Of a DNA stretch of 64,000 nt, positions 33,731 through 42,578 are shown in pieces. Position numbers and translations under genes: made by a program. This DNA is from Armatimonadota bacterium (lineage in GTDB: Bacteria > Armatimonadota > Fimbriimonadia > Fimbriimonadales > Fimbriimonadaceae). The stretch's first letter is position 1. Every line of letters begins with the position of its first letter. The notes beneath the pieces are model-generated. The model saw nothing but the letters and a program-made list of their open reading frames with translations. It was not told where the DNA came from and made no database searches. Location of the stretch: contig JBAXHT010000002.1 in assembly GCA_037138755.1 (NCBI GenBank), forward strand, positions 186,001 to 250,000, in the 5' to 3' direction.

Positions 33731-35247
33731 TGCGACAAACCACCGTTCCCGAGCCAAAACTCATCTTCGAAAAGTCCCGCGCTGGTCGCGTTGGCTGCAA
33801 CCTTCCCAAGTGCGATACACCTTCAGTTGACCTCGGCAAAATCCTCGGCGAAACCCGCGAAGACCTTCACCTGCCCGAAGTCGGAGAGCTCGACATGCTC
33901 CGGCACTTTACCAACCTTTCGCACATCAACTACGGCATCGAGACCGGCTTCTACCCGCTGGGTAGCTGCACAATGAAGTACAACCCGAAGATCAACGAGA
34001 TGACCGCACGGATGACGGGCTTCGCCAATCTTCACCCGCTTCAGCCGGTCGAAACCATTCCAGGTGCTTTGGAGATTTTACACGGCGTGCAGAGCATCCT
34101 CTGCCAAGTGACAGGCTTTGATTACATCACTTTGCAACCACTCGCTGGTGCTCACGGCGAGATGACTTGTCTCATGCTCGTTCGCGCCTACTTCGAGTCG
34201 CGCGGCGAAGGACAGAAGCGCAAGATTGTCCTTGTTCCAGACTCGGCTCACGGCACCAACCCGGCTTCCGCCGCTCGTTGCGGTTACGATGTCAAGTCGA
34301 TTCCAACCGACGCTGAGGGCAACACAAACCTTGCGGTCCTGACTCAAGTTCTTGAGGAAATCGGCGACCAGGTCGCCGCGTTGATGCTGACCAATCCTTC
34401 AACGCTTGGGCTTTTCGAGCCAAACATCGAAAAGATTTGTAAGATGATTCACGATGCAGGCGGGCAGGTCTTCTGCGACGGAGCCAACATGAACGCAATG
34501 GTTGGTACCACCCGACCAGGCGATCACGGCTTCGACTGCATGCACCTCAATCTCCACAAGACCTTTAGCACCCCGCACGGCGGCGGGGGTCCAGGATGCG
34601 GAGCGATTGGCCTGCAAAAGCACCTCGAACCGTTCCTTCCCAAACCGGTGATCCGAACCGAAAACGGCAAAATCATCGCCGATGAAGACCGGCCAAAGTC
34701 CATAGGACGAGTCGCTGGCTTCTACGGTCAGTTCCTCATGGAAGTCCGGGCGTACACCTATCTGATGGCGTACGGCAAGGAGAACATGCACCGGATTTCG
34801 AAGTTCGCGGTTCTAAATGCCAACTACGTTCGGGCTCGGCTCAAAGATGTTCTTCCCCCCGCACACGACCGCCCTTGCATGCACGAGTGCATTCTTACCG
34901 CCGAGAAGTACAAAAAGGAGAAGGGCGTGCGCGCACTGGACATCTCGAAGCGCCTTATCGACTACGGCTTCCACCCCGCCACCAACTACTTCCCGCTCAT
35001 CGTTCCCGAGTGCTTCATGATAGAGCCGACCGAGACCGAGAACAAGGAAACCTTGGACGAGTTCTGCGACGCGCTAATCGCGATCTGCCATGAAGCTGAA
35101 ACCGAACCGGAACTCCTGCACAATGCGCCTTCGACAAAGATTGTTGGACGCCTAGACGAGACTCTGGCCGTCAAACAGCTAGACGTCCGCTGGATTCCGG
35201 GCGCCGAGAACAAGGAATACACGCGGCTCCGGCAAGCAATCCAGTAA
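33730..35247 (+). CDS. gcvPB: Glycine dehydrogenase (decarboxylating) subunit 2
   Basis: The 505-residue subunit holds the PLP site of the split P protein. The Schiff-base lysine is in NLHKTFSTPHGGGGPG. Other blocks are NYGIETGFYPLGSCTMKYNPKINE, LQPLAGAHGEMTCLM, DSAHGTNPASAARCGY and GANMNAMVGTTRPGDHGFD. The C-terminus matches the family. The gcvT gene that completes the pathway, and the lpd gene, are not present in the window. Confidence 0.96.
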   Translation: MRQTTVPEPKLIFEKSRAGRVGCNLPKCDTPSVDLGKILGETREDLHLPEVGELDMLRHFTNLSHINYGIETGFYPLGSCTMKYNPKINEMTARMTGFANLHPLQPVETIPGALEILHGVQSILCQVTGFDYITLQPLAGAHGEMTCLMLVRAYFESRGEGQKRKIVLVPDSAHGTNPASAARCGYDVKSIPTDAEGNTNLAVLTQVLEEIGDQVAALMLTNPSTLGLFEPNIEKICKMIHDAGGQVFCDGANMNAMVGTTRPGDHGFDCMHLNLHKTFSTPHGGGGPGCGAIGLQKHLEPFLPKPVIRTENGKIIADEDRPKSIGRVAGFYGQFLMEVRAYTYLMAYGKENMHRISKFAVLNANYVRARLKDVLPPAHDRPCMHECILTAEKYKKEKGVRALDISKRLIDYGFHPATNYFPLIVPECFMIEPTETENKETLDEFCDALIAICHEAETEPELLHNAPSTKIVGRLDETLAVKQLDVRWIPGAENKEYTRLRQAIQ

Positions 35248-35249
35248 TT

Positions 35250-35298
35250 TAGATTCCCGTGTCCTACGCGGCTGAGCCACGTAGGGCACGGGAATCTA
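35250..35298. repeat. Long near-perfect hairpin (18-base stem)
   Basis: The arm at 35251-35268 (AGATTCCCGTGTCCTACG) pairs with 35280-35297, with one G-T pair and an 11-base loop. Flanking T/A extends the stem further. No T-tract follows on either strand, so this is not a standard rho-independent terminator. It may be a dispersed palindromic repeat or an RNA processing/stability element after gcvPB. Between it and 35375 nothing else was seen. Confidence 0.6.
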
Positions 35299-35375
35299 GA
35301 TTCGTGCAGGTCGAGCCATAAGGACGATAATCCTGTGACCCTCCAAAGAAGGTTCCTCCCAAGATCGGCCGAGTG

Positions 35376-35777
35376 CTAGCGCGGAGCGACTTCAGTAGGA
35401 GTTGGAGGCGCGTCAACAGCAGTCTCCAAGATCCTGGTAGGTGGGGGTCCTGAAGGTTGCTGCTGCAACAGCATAAATCCAATGATTAGAATCGAGATGG
35501 CAAAAGAAAGCGCCATCACGAAAAGCGCCCTCCGACGTTGAAGTTGCTGAGCGGGAGTCAGAGGAGCAGACCCAGCCCAGAGCCCGCTGCGTCCACGCAT
35601 CTCTTGTAAAGCCATCGCGACATCTTGAACCGAGTATCCGCTTGCCTCGGCAACGTCTCCCACGGTAGTACTCCCCGTTGCCATCGCGCCATCCGCCGTG
35701 GCAAGACGAGCCAAAAGATCATGCAGCTCGTCGTCACGCACCTTGAGAGTTTCCAATCGCTCTTCAGATCGTTCCAT
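35376..35777 (-). CDS. Membrane-anchored hypothetical protein
   Basis: The 133-residue protein has a cytosolic N-terminal part with helices that may form a helix-turn-helix (VGDVAEASGYSVQDVAMALQEM), one membrane helix (about residues 87-103) and a Pro-rich tail ending at the C-terminus. No family is recognised. The layout (N-terminal DNA-binding-like domain then one helix and a periplasmic tail) resembles anti-sigma or membrane-regulator proteins, but that is weak inference. The 106-base gap upstream holds nothing I can name. Confidence 0.5.
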   Translation of the reverse strand: MERSEERLETLKVRDDELHDLLARLATADGAMATGSTTVGDVAEASGYSVQDVAMALQEMRGRSGLWAGSAPLTPAQQLQRRRALFVMALSFAISILIIGFMLLQQQPSGPPPTRILETAVDAPPTPTEVAPR

Positions 35778-35883
35778 TGCGCATCTCTGTCACTGTATTA
35801 CCCCGGAGTGAACTAGAAAGTTGCGTAGCGAACAGCTTACTGTCTTACTTTGCATTAGCCCAATCTCTCGCCGCCACCTAGGA

Positions 35884-36606
35884 CTATTCGGATAAGTGCC
35901 CCGGATCGCCAGTTGTTGGTGGAGCCAGATCGGTCGTCGAAGGCTTGCCTAACCACTTCCTCAACTGAGGGCGCAGGGCATCTGCCCAAACCTGGTACCC
36001 CATTACAGAGGGGTGCAAACCATCCGGAAACATCTTCGGAAGGTCGGTGAAGCCCTTGTTAGCATCAAGGAACGTAGCTCGAGACGCCCGTGCAACCAGT
36101 TTCAGCTCTTGGTTTACCGGGACCACGAGAGTTCCCGAAGCATCTGTTCGAGGGAAGATCGCCGTAAGCACTAACCGCGCCTTTGGCGCGCGCAATTTAC
36201 ATTCGGCGAGAATCGCCGATACTCGCCCAGCAACAATCTTTGATGCGTCGACGCTGCCCCCCAAACCCGGAAGATCATTCGTCCCGGCCAACAGAACGAT
36301 CACCTTCGGATTTACACCATCAAGCTCGCCATTCCGAACCCGCCACAGGATGTTCAGCGTCGTATCGCCCCCCCAGCCGAAGTCACCCGCGTTCCATCCC
36401 CAGAAGTTAGCCTTCCAGTTGGCGTAAAGGTCCGCATACTTCTCATCCGAGCAGCCCCAGCGCCGCGTGATCGAATCTCCTAGGAAGTACAGGTCGATTC
36501 GACCTGACTTGGCCTTAGCGAGTAACTGCTCATGGGCAATCCGGGATTTCCGATCCGTCCGCTCAACCGCCAATACTGGCTGTAGAGCTTGAAAAGCGAG
36601 GATCAT
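35884..36606 (-). CDS. SGNH/GDSL-type esterase
   Basis: The 240-residue hydrolase has the four SGNH blocks: block I IDLYFLGDSITRRW with nucleophile Ser, block II Gly in NAGDFGWGGDTT, block III AGTNDLPG, and block V FPDGLHPSVMGYQVWA with catalytic Asp-His. The overall form resembles the platelet-activating-factor acetylhydrolase branch. A hydrophobic N-terminus may be a short signal. The C-terminus is Pro/Thr-rich. It overlaps the UshA-like gene by four bases, indicating joint transcription and probably a periplasmic or surface location. Confidence 0.85.
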   Translation of the reverse strand: MILAFQALQPVLAVERTDRKSRIAHEQLLAKAKSGRIDLYFLGDSITRRWGCSDEKYADLYANWKANFWGWNAGDFGWGGDTTLNILWRVRNGELDGVNPKVIVLLAGTNDLPGLGGSVDASKIVAGRVSAILAECKLRAPKARLVLTAIFPRTDASGTLVVPVNQELKLVARASRATFLDANKGFTDLPKMFPDGLHPSVMGYQVWADALRPQLRKWLGKPSTTDLAPPTTGDPGHLSE

Positions 36607-38090
36607 CGACTGACTCGAATCTCGTTCTGTTCGCCGATCGGCGACATCTTTTTGATGAACTCGACAAAAGCATCGAGGTCAATTAATCCGGTGTCGAGCT
36701 TCTTCACCGACTTCAAAGTCGTTAGCGAGTCTCCTCCGCCGGCCATGAAGTTGTTCACCGTGACCTTATAGGTCTTCGCCGGATCAACCGCGACGCCGTC
36801 AATCGTCAATTCACGAGCCGACCCGCCCGCTACTTTATACCGAAAATTCTTTGAAGGAATCAGCGACCCCTTCGAGTCGTTGAGCAACGCTACCAACTCA
36901 GCTCCAGTCAGGTCTGCAATGGTCAGCGTGTTTCGGAATGGACAAACCGAGTTCAGCATTGCAAACGTGAGCTTGCCCGCCTCAAGATTCGACCGGACTC
37001 CGCCGGGGTTAACCAGAGCCGCCACTGCGCCCAGCTTTGACGTCGCGTCCAAATACGAATCCACTACCAAGTATCCGACCTTTACCCGATCAGTCAGGGC
37101 AACCGCGGATGTTCCAATTTGGGTGTTCCCCATTGCCTCAATCGGCTTTCGGAAAGCGTCGATGAGCGAAGCGATCTCCGGGTCTTCGGGGATCGACTCG
37201 TCCACGACAATCGGCTCCGGATTCAAAATCTTGGTCAATCGACCGGCCGCATCAAACTGGGCCTTGAACCGGCCAAAGACCTTCCCCCACTCCCAAGCCT
37301 GAACCACCGGAACTGTGGCACCCGTCGTGTCCTTGACAATCGTTGGATACGATCCACCCGAAGGACGCCAACCGTCCAAAGGCGGGGTTCCGAGCGGTGT
37401 GTGGCTGTGGCCACCAACGATCAGATCAACGTCGTGTAGCCCTCGCGCCAAAGCCTGATCCTCTTCATAACCAATGTGCGAGATGACGATAATCTTGTTG
37501 ACACCCTGTTTGGTCAATTCGTCCACCGCTCGCTGAACCGATGGTAAGTGTGCGGATGCTTTCAGTTCGTTTCCGAGCGTCGTCAAGTTTTCGAGATCAG
37601 AAGTCGTTACACCGACAATCCCGATTTTCTGCTTGTCAACCATGACAATCGCTGAAGGTTTAATCAGCGGAGCCAGAACCGGGAAGTGGGAGAAGTCAAT
37701 GTTGCAAGACAGGACAGGAAACTTTGCTCGTTTCACGTACTGCGCCAGTACGTCGGCCCCCTTATCAAACTCATGATTGCCAGCGCACTGGGCGTCGTAG
37801 TTCATCGCATTCATGAACGCCAGATCGGCTAGGCCGTCGTACATATTGAAGTACAGCGTGCCTTGAAAACAGTCACCCGCATTGAGCAAGAGCACGTTTT
37901 TCTCCTTGGCCCTTGTTTGCTTGATAATCGTCGCTTGCCGCGCATAGCCACCATAAGTCTTGCCCTTAATCGCGGTGGGCTCCATGTGGCTATGGAGGTC
38001 GTTGGAGTGGAGAATTGTCACCGTCAACGGCTTTTGTGCGATGCTGTGTGAGGCAGCGAATAGTCCAAGCAAAATTGCGGTGAAGCGCAT
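36603..38090 (-). CDS. UshA-like 5'-nucleotidase / cyclic-nucleotide phosphodiesterase
   Basis: The 495-residue secreted metallophosphoesterase has a signal peptide (FTAILLGLFAASHSIA). Metal-site motifs are ILHSNDLHSH, NAGDCFQG, AGNHEFDKG, VISHIGYEED and GGHSHTPLG. The C-terminal substrate domain (LVNPGGVRSNLEAGKLTFAMLNSVCPFRN, NNFMAGGGDS) is typical of the 5'-nucleotidase family that salvages extracellular nucleotides. The ATG at 38090 lies six bases after TACAAT and is preferred over the in-frame ATG at 38096, which lies directly against the -10 element. Confidence 0.92.
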   Translation of the reverse strand: MRFTAILLGLFAASHSIAQKPLTVTILHSNDLHSHMEPTAIKGKTYGGYARQATIIKQTRAKEKNVLLLNAGDCFQGTLYFNMYDGLADLAFMNAMNYDAQCAGNHEFDKGADVLAQYVKRAKFPVLSCNIDFSHFPVLAPLIKPSAIVMVDKQKIGIVGVTTSDLENLTTLGNELKASAHLPSVQRAVDELTKQGVNKIIVISHIGYEEDQALARGLHDVDLIVGGHSHTPLGTPPLDGWRPSGGSYPTIVKDTTGATVPVVQAWEWGKVFGRFKAQFDAAGRLTKILNPEPIVVDESIPEDPEIASLIDAFRKPIEAMGNTQIGTSAVALTDRVKVGYLVVDSYLDATSKLGAVAALVNPGGVRSNLEAGKLTFAMLNSVCPFRNTLTIADLTGAELVALLNDSKGSLIPSKNFRYKVAGGSARELTIDGVAVDPAKTYKVTVNNFMAGGGDSLTTLKSVKKLDTGLIDLDAFVEFIKKMSPIGEQNEIRVSR

Positions 38091-38125
38091 GTTCATATTG
38101 TATCCGAGGAGGGTAGAACCTTACG
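38091..38125. promoter_or_regulatory. Divergent leaderless promoters
   Basis: Minus strand: TACAAT (38097-38102), six bases, then ATG at 38090. Plus strand: TAGAAC (38114-38119), six bases, then GTG at 38126. A GAGGAGGG run at 38106-38113 may still serve as a ribosome site for the plus gene, though it is 12 bases away from the GTG. Confidence 0.5.
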
Positions 38126-38896
38126 GTGCTCCATCGAATCTGTGGTCTCTCTCTTCTCGCGTTAGCGGGCTGCGCTTTGGGTCAGGTCCAAGGCTGGTCG
38201 GGGCAGTTGAACCTCAACCTTACAGAAGCTCAGTCGGCACTGAATTCTTCTTCGGTTTTTGTTAACCTTCGTGCAGTGAACAAGCTCAAGATGGGTAATC
38301 AGCTTGAGTACTCGCTTTTTTACGGGCTGAGTCGGCAGACCAATGCGACCACGGGGCAGTTCGATACGACCGAGGATCGCTGGAGTGTCGGAGCGCATTA
38401 CGACACTCCTTCCAGCCGACGCAAGTTTGGGTTTATTGATCAGCGTTTCGACCGCAATGCGGTCGTTCAACTCGGCTCGCGGTCGGTGACAACCATTGGT
38501 TACGGCTACTTCGCGGTCCGAACCGAGAACCCCTTCAAGACCGGCCGCGTCGACGCTGTCGGAGATGCTGAGTGGAAGATAACGGCAGGTTTAAGCTATC
38601 TAACTGAAACATATCTCAACGACCTTGGGTCACGAAATGCTCCCGGCCTGCAGTTCGCATCTTCGTTCAGAAAGGTATTCAAGAAAGGTGTCTCGGTGAA
38701 TCACTATGCGGAGTTTTATCCTGCGTTTGACCGTTTTGATGACTTCTTCCTGACCAGCAACCTGAACCTCGGGATTCCGATCTCACAGCGCATCTCGCTG
38801 GCCGTAGCGTGGATCGCCGACTACGACTCCACCCCAGCTCCTGGGGCACGGAAAGATAACTCACGCTATGCGCTTACTTTGGGCTACCGATTCTGA
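38126..38896 (+). CDS. DUF481-family outer-membrane beta-barrel protein
   Basis: The 256-residue protein has a signal peptide (ICGLSLLALAGCALGQ) and then alternating amphipathic strands ending in an aromatic C-terminal residue (LTLGYRF), the signature of outer-membrane barrels. Repeated patterns (VNKLKMGNQLEYSLFYGLSRQ, WKITAGLSYLTETYLNDLGS) match the DUF481 form. Presence of such a barrel supports a diderm cell envelope. Function is unknown. The start is GTG. Confidence 0.8.
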   Translation: MLHRICGLSLLALAGCALGQVQGWSGQLNLNLTEAQSALNSSSVFVNLRAVNKLKMGNQLEYSLFYGLSRQTNATTGQFDTTEDRWSVGAHYDTPSSRRKFGFIDQRFDRNAVVQLGSRSVTTIGYGYFAVRTENPFKTGRVDAVGDAEWKITAGLSYLTETYLNDLGSRNAPGLQFASSFRKVFKKGVSVNHYAEFYPAFDRFDDFFLTSNLNLGIPISQRISLAVAWIADYDSTPAPGARKDNSRYALTLGYRF

Positions 38897-39375
38897 TGCA
38901 GGTCCTCGCGACCGATAGAATGCGGTTTCGAAAGCTTTCGGATGCGGACGCAATGACTCTCTACCAGATGGATTGTGATCCGCGAGTCACGGAGTTCCTC
39001 GGCCACGTCGAACCGTCACTGGATGCAACTCGAGAGTGGATCCGGAAACTGGCTGTTCAATACCCTGAAGGTAGCCGAAGGGGATTTTGGGCGGCGGATC
39101 TCGGCGATGAATTCATCGGATGGTTTCATCTTCGCCCTTCCCGGGACACCGGTGAGTGTGAACTTGGATACCGGCTCAAGACCGAGGCTTGGGGACAGGG
39201 TTTAGCAACCGAGGGATCAAAAATGCTGATTGACTTTGCCAATGAGCGAGTCATTGCAAGAACTCTCGCCGAAAACCACCGATCAAGGCGCGTTATGGAG
39301 AAAGTCGGCATGACCCTCGTGCGAGAGATCGATGTATTCTGGGTGGCTGACGGCGTGGAATATGCTACGACTTAA
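38896..39375 (+). CDS. GNAT-family N-acetyltransferase (RimJ/L-like)
   Basis: The 159-residue protein shows the GNAT fold with TDRMRFRKLSDADAMTLYQMDCD at the start, CELGYRLKTEAWGQGLATEGSKMLIDFA (acetyl-CoA pyrophosphate loop QGLATEG), and ENHRSRRVMEKVGMTLVRE, the RimJ/RimL-type tail. It acetylates an amine from acetyl-CoA; the substrate cannot be told. Overlaps: TGATG with the barrel gene and four bases with the convergent hipA. Confidence 0.88.
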   Translation: MQVLATDRMRFRKLSDADAMTLYQMDCDPRVTEFLGHVEPSLDATREWIRKLAVQYPEGSRRGFWAADLGDEFIGWFHLRPSRDTGECELGYRLKTEAWGQGLATEGSKMLIDFANERVIARTLAENHRSRRVMEKVGMTLVREIDVFWVADGVEYATT

Positions 39376-40529
39376 GACAGCCTCTGAATTCGCCGCTGGA
39401 TTTCGTTGACAACCTTCTCGGCAGTTTTGGGGTCAAAGATCGTTTCGCAATGCTGAATTCGGCTTGAAACTCCTTCGCAAAGTTGATGCAGATTCTTAAG
39501 CAGAACTGTTTCCGGAATGTCGAATCTCCGTCCTAAGTCAACAAAGCTGGACGCGCGAAAGTTTGAATCCTTCCCAAGTACGGCCAGAGCCATGTTCTGG
39601 TCTAGACCAGGATATGCCAAGGTAGTCAACAAGTCATACGCGGGGGATACTTCGATCAAGCCTGATTTTGCATTCTCCAGAATGCTCACATTCTTCGCGT
39701 GCATATCGCCGTTCCCAATGATGTAGGAGAAGATGTACTGCCGAATTAGGTCTAACGCCGCAAGGCGCGGACTGGCGCAAACCTCTGTAAACTTCCGGAT
39801 TAGATCGTGGAACGTCGGATGATACTTATCGCCAGGGTAGAGATCGAGAAGTTGGCATCCGTCTTCCTGAGCAAGTTTTCGATTGCCATGATCTGTGCGG
39901 TCGAATCGTTGCACCATCAGAGCTTTATCTCCGGCGGAATCCGAGATCACCTCCGCGTGGGCCACTTTGAGTCCGCACACTTTTGCGAGCCCTAAGAAGA
40001 ACATTTCGTTTTCAACAATGTTTGGAAAGGCAACATTGTCAAACTTAACAAGGCATGGCGCACCCCGGGTGCGGACCGAAACCGCCGTCAGACGACCCGA
40101 CATCTTCTCCTGCACTCCGGCGACGCTTTGCACCTCTCCCCGAAGGTCGGCCCAGCTTTCTTGTTTAAGCTCATGGAGAGCCAGTGAATACTCGATTCCT
40201 CGCTCGTTTGCGATTCCCACATCACCGATCAAATCTCCGCTGGTTGCGATGAGCAATGAGAAAAGATCGTCAACTGAGGTCTTGATGCTTCGGGCAACAG
40301 CATTGATACGGCTCCCTTCGGGCAGCAGATTCGCAAAGAATGCAGGAAGATTCACTCCTATTCGCTCGAAAGCCATACTCTGCTGATGCCGCATCGAGTG
40401 ACAAACAGAGTAGTGCGGGGCTTCTTCGTAATCAAACCTCCAACCGTTCTCTATTCTTCGGAGGACACCAATCTCAACGTCTTTCCGAGTTACGATTAGA
40501 GTATCGATACGCCGTGGATCGGCAGTCAC
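39372..40529 (-). CDS. hipA: HipA-type kinase toxin
   Basis: The 385-residue protein is a HipA-fold kinase, whose E. coli member phosphorylates glutamyl-tRNA synthetase and induces persistence. Visible are the N-terminal HipA_N part (LPAFFANLLPEGSRI), the phosphorylated-loop equivalent SVAGVQEKMSGRL, the catalytic loop YIIGNGDMHAKNVSIL with Asp, and the metal-binding segment SPAYDLLTTLAYPG. The gene overlaps hipB by four bases. The ejected-loop Ser is not certain in this homologue, so the regulation may differ. Confidence 0.9.
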   Translation of the reverse strand: MTADPRRIDTLIVTRKDVEIGVLRRIENGWRFDYEEAPHYSVCHSMRHQQSMAFERIGVNLPAFFANLLPEGSRINAVARSIKTSVDDLFSLLIATSGDLIGDVGIANERGIEYSLALHELKQESWADLRGEVQSVAGVQEKMSGRLTAVSVRTRGAPCLVKFDNVAFPNIVENEMFFLGLAKVCGLKVAHAEVISDSAGDKALMVQRFDRTDHGNRKLAQEDGCQLLDLYPGDKYHPTFHDLIRKFTEVCASPRLAALDLIRQYIFSYIIGNGDMHAKNVSILENAKSGLIEVSPAYDLLTTLAYPGLDQNMALAVLGKDSNFRASSFVDLGRRFDIPETVLLKNLHQLCEGVSSRIQHCETIFDPKTAEKVVNEIQRRIQRLS

Positions 40530-40780
40530 CGACGATTAACCTCTGCTAATTCTAGTTCCAGGCCGAGAACATTGAGGATCGCCAGGAGCTTATCTAACCT
40601 GACAGATTGCTTTCCATTTTCTAACTGAGAGACAAACAGGCGCCCGCAAAGAGCAAACTCGGCGAGTTCACTTTGCGAAAGCCCCAGTGCCTTTCGACGC
40701 TGAGCTACCTTTTCTCCAATATCTTCACCGTTTTGCATTCGATTGAATACATTATGGGCCGTTTTGATCGTTTTTGACAC
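40526..40780 (-). CDS. hipB: HipB-type antitoxin, Cro/CI helix-turn-helix
   Basis: The 84-residue protein carries an XRE helix-turn-helix: GEKVAQRRKALGLSQSELAEFALCGRLFVSQLENGKQSVRLDKLLAILNVLG. It should neutralise HipA and repress the pair by binding the operators nearby. The start is GTG. The first palindrome lies inside the first 20 codons, so binding would also cover the coding sequence. Confidence 0.88.
   Translation of the reverse strand: MSKTIKTAHNVFNRMQNGEDIGEKVAQRRKALGLSQSELAEFALCGRLFVSQLENGKQSVRLDKLLAILNVLGLELELAEVNRR
40734..40751. promoter_or_regulatory. HipB operator candidate O1 (inside hipB)
   Basis: TGCATTCGATTGAATACA is an imperfect palindrome (7 of 9 positions match) within hipB codons 10-16. 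It is similar to the other two sites. Confidence 0.55.
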
Positions 40781-40794
40781 TCATTTCGCAGTTT

Positions 40795-40812
40795 TGTATT
40801 CGATCGAATGCA
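40795..40812. promoter_or_regulatory. HipB operator candidate O2
   Basis: TGTATTCGATCGAATGCA is an 8 of 9 palindrome, 15 bases upstream of the GTG start and in the presumed promoter. Its centre is 61 bases from that of O1. Confidence 0.6.
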
Positions 40813-40850
40813 AAAACGATGAAATCAGAGATTTTTTGGGGCAGAATAGG

Positions 40851-40880
40851 ACGGTTTGTATGTGATCGCATACAAACCGT
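40851..40880. promoter_or_regulatory. HipB operator candidate O3 in a 30-base palindrome
   Basis: The core TGTATGTGATCGCATACA (40857-40874) resembles O1 and O2 and is embedded in a 30-base palindrome with 14 of 15 positions matching. Its centre is 62 bases from O2, close to six helical turns. It starts six bases after the carB stop codon and could also form an RNA hairpin for that gene, although no T-tract follows. Confidence 0.55.
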
Positions 40881-40885
40881 CGGGA

Positions 40886-42538
40886 TTAGGCTCGGCTCAG
40901 AGCGTCGTCTTCGACTTCAAATGTGCCGTAGTAGTACGGCGTATTCGATTCGAACTCGCCCGCGCAGGTATCAACCATCTTGAAGACGGGCTGCACTTTT
41001 TGCTTTTCAATTTCAGCCGCTGCCCGCTCAGCAAACTCGCCTGATCCTCCCAAAAGGGAGCGGATTGAGGGAGACGAAAAACCGATCAGGAAGGCTTCGG
41101 AGATGAGATTGGCCAAATCTTCACCCGACGATGAGGCGGTAACCAGCCGTTGCTCGACCTCCACCAACTTCTGCAACTTCCGCAAAAACCACTTGTCAAC
41201 CTTACAGATCTTATTGACTCGATCCAGCGACCAACCGCGCCGAATCGCCTCGATGATCGCCCACATTCGGTCGTCGGTCGGTTGCTTCACACTGGCCTCA
41301 AGGGTCACGTCATCTTGAGCCTGATACTTCTCGTGCCGCAGGTCCTTCTGCTTCACTTCAAGCCCCCGAATCGCCTTCATCATTGCCGCCTCAAATGTGC
41401 GATCAATCGCCATGACCTCGCCGGTAGCCTTCATCTGAGTGAACAGAGTTCGATCGCCAGTGGCGAACTTGTCGAACGGGAATCGCGGCAGCTTCACGAC
41501 GCAGTAGTCGAGAGCAGGTTCGAAAGCGGCTTTGGTCGTTCCCGTCACCTGGTTGTCGATCTCGTCTAGAGTCCGTCCAACCGCAATCTTTGCCGCAACC
41601 CGCGCAATCGGGTAACCGGTTGCCTTAGAAGCCAACGCGGAAGAGCGCGAAACTCGAGGGTTCACTTCGATGATGTAGTAGTCAAACGAGTGAGGATTCA
41701 CAGCGAGCTGCACATTACACCCACCCTCGATTCCCAAAGCCGAGATAATCTTCAACGAGGCCGTTCGAAGCATGTGGTACTCGAGGTCACTCAGCGTCTG
41801 GGAAGGCGCAACTACGATGGAGTCACCCGTGTGAACTCCCATCGGGTCGAAGTTCTCCATGTTACAGACCGTGATGACGGTGCCGATCGAGTCTCGCATC
41901 ACCTCATATTCGACCTCTTTCCAACCCAGCAGCGACCGCTCCACCATGATCTGGCTTCGCATAGAAAGCTTCAGGCCCTTGCGTCCCGTTTCCATTAGCT
42001 CTTCTCGATTGTTCGCGATTCCGCCTCCGGTTCCACCCAATGTATAGGCAGGTCGGATGATGCATGGATAAGGAACAACATCGAGAATAGCTTCAAGTTC
42101 TGCCTCAGTACCAACGATCCACGACTCGGGAACTGGCTCCTTAATCTCACGCATGAGCGTCCGGAAGGACTCACGGTCTTCGGCTTGCTTGATCGCGCTG
42201 AGCGGCGTTCCAAGCACCCGAACGTTGTACTTTTCGAGCACTCCAGCATCTTCAAGCTGAGTAGCCAGGTTAAGGCCAGTCTGTCCCCCGAGAGTCGGCA
42301 GCAGCGCATCCGGCCGCTCACGCTCGATGATTCTGGTGCAAAAATCGAGCGTCATCGGCTCGATGTAAAGGGCATCCGCAACGCCCGGATCGGTCATGAT
42401 CGTGGCGGGATTGGAGTTGAGGAGAACGACCGAATGTCCCTCCTCGCGCAGGCTTTTGCAAGCCTGAGTGCCCGCATAATCAAACTCCGCTGCTTGACCG
42501 ATGACGATGGGTCCGGAGCCGATCACAAGGACTTTCAT
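40886..42538 (-). CDS. carB: Carbamoyl-phosphate synthase large subunit, N-terminal half only
   Basis: The 550-residue protein corresponds to the first ATP-grasp and oligomerisation part of CarB, which makes carboxyphosphate from bicarbonate. It matches from [30 protein letters not shown] through [48 protein letters not shown]-type sequence and ends at [24 protein letters not shown], just before the point where a full CarB enters its second ATP-grasp half. The second half is not in this window. Split carB genes exist in some thermophiles and archaea. The clean end at the domain border suggests a true split. Confidence 0.9.
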   Translation of the reverse strand: MKVLVIGSGPIVIGQAAEFDYAGTQACKSLREEGHSVVLLNSNPATIMTDPGVADALYIEPMTLDFCTRIIERERPDALLPTLGGQTGLNLATQLEDAGVLEKYNVRVLGTPLSAIKQAEDRESFRTLMREIKEPVPESWIVGTEAELEAILDVVPYPCIIRPAYTLGGTGGGIANNREELMETGRKGLKLSMRSQIMVERSLLGWKEVEYEVMRDSIGTVITVCNMENFDPMGVHTGDSIVVAPSQTLSDLEYHMLRTASLKIISALGIEGGCNVQLAVNPHSFDYYIIEVNPRVSRSSALASKATGYPIARVAAKIAVGRTLDEIDNQVTGTTKAAFEPALDYCVVKLPRFPFDKFATGDRTLFTQMKATGEVMAIDRTFEAAMMKAIRGLEVKQKDLRHEKYQAQDDVTLEASVKQPTDDRMWAIIEAIRRGWSLDRVNKICKVDKWFLRKLQKLVEVEQRLVTASSSGEDLANLISEAFLIGFSSPSIRSLLGGSGEFAERAAAEIEKQKVQPVFKMVDTCAGEFESNTPYYYGTFEVEDDALSRA

Positions 42539-42578
42539 TAAAGAAAGAGTTTACCGGGATTCCACGCCGTGGACAGAT

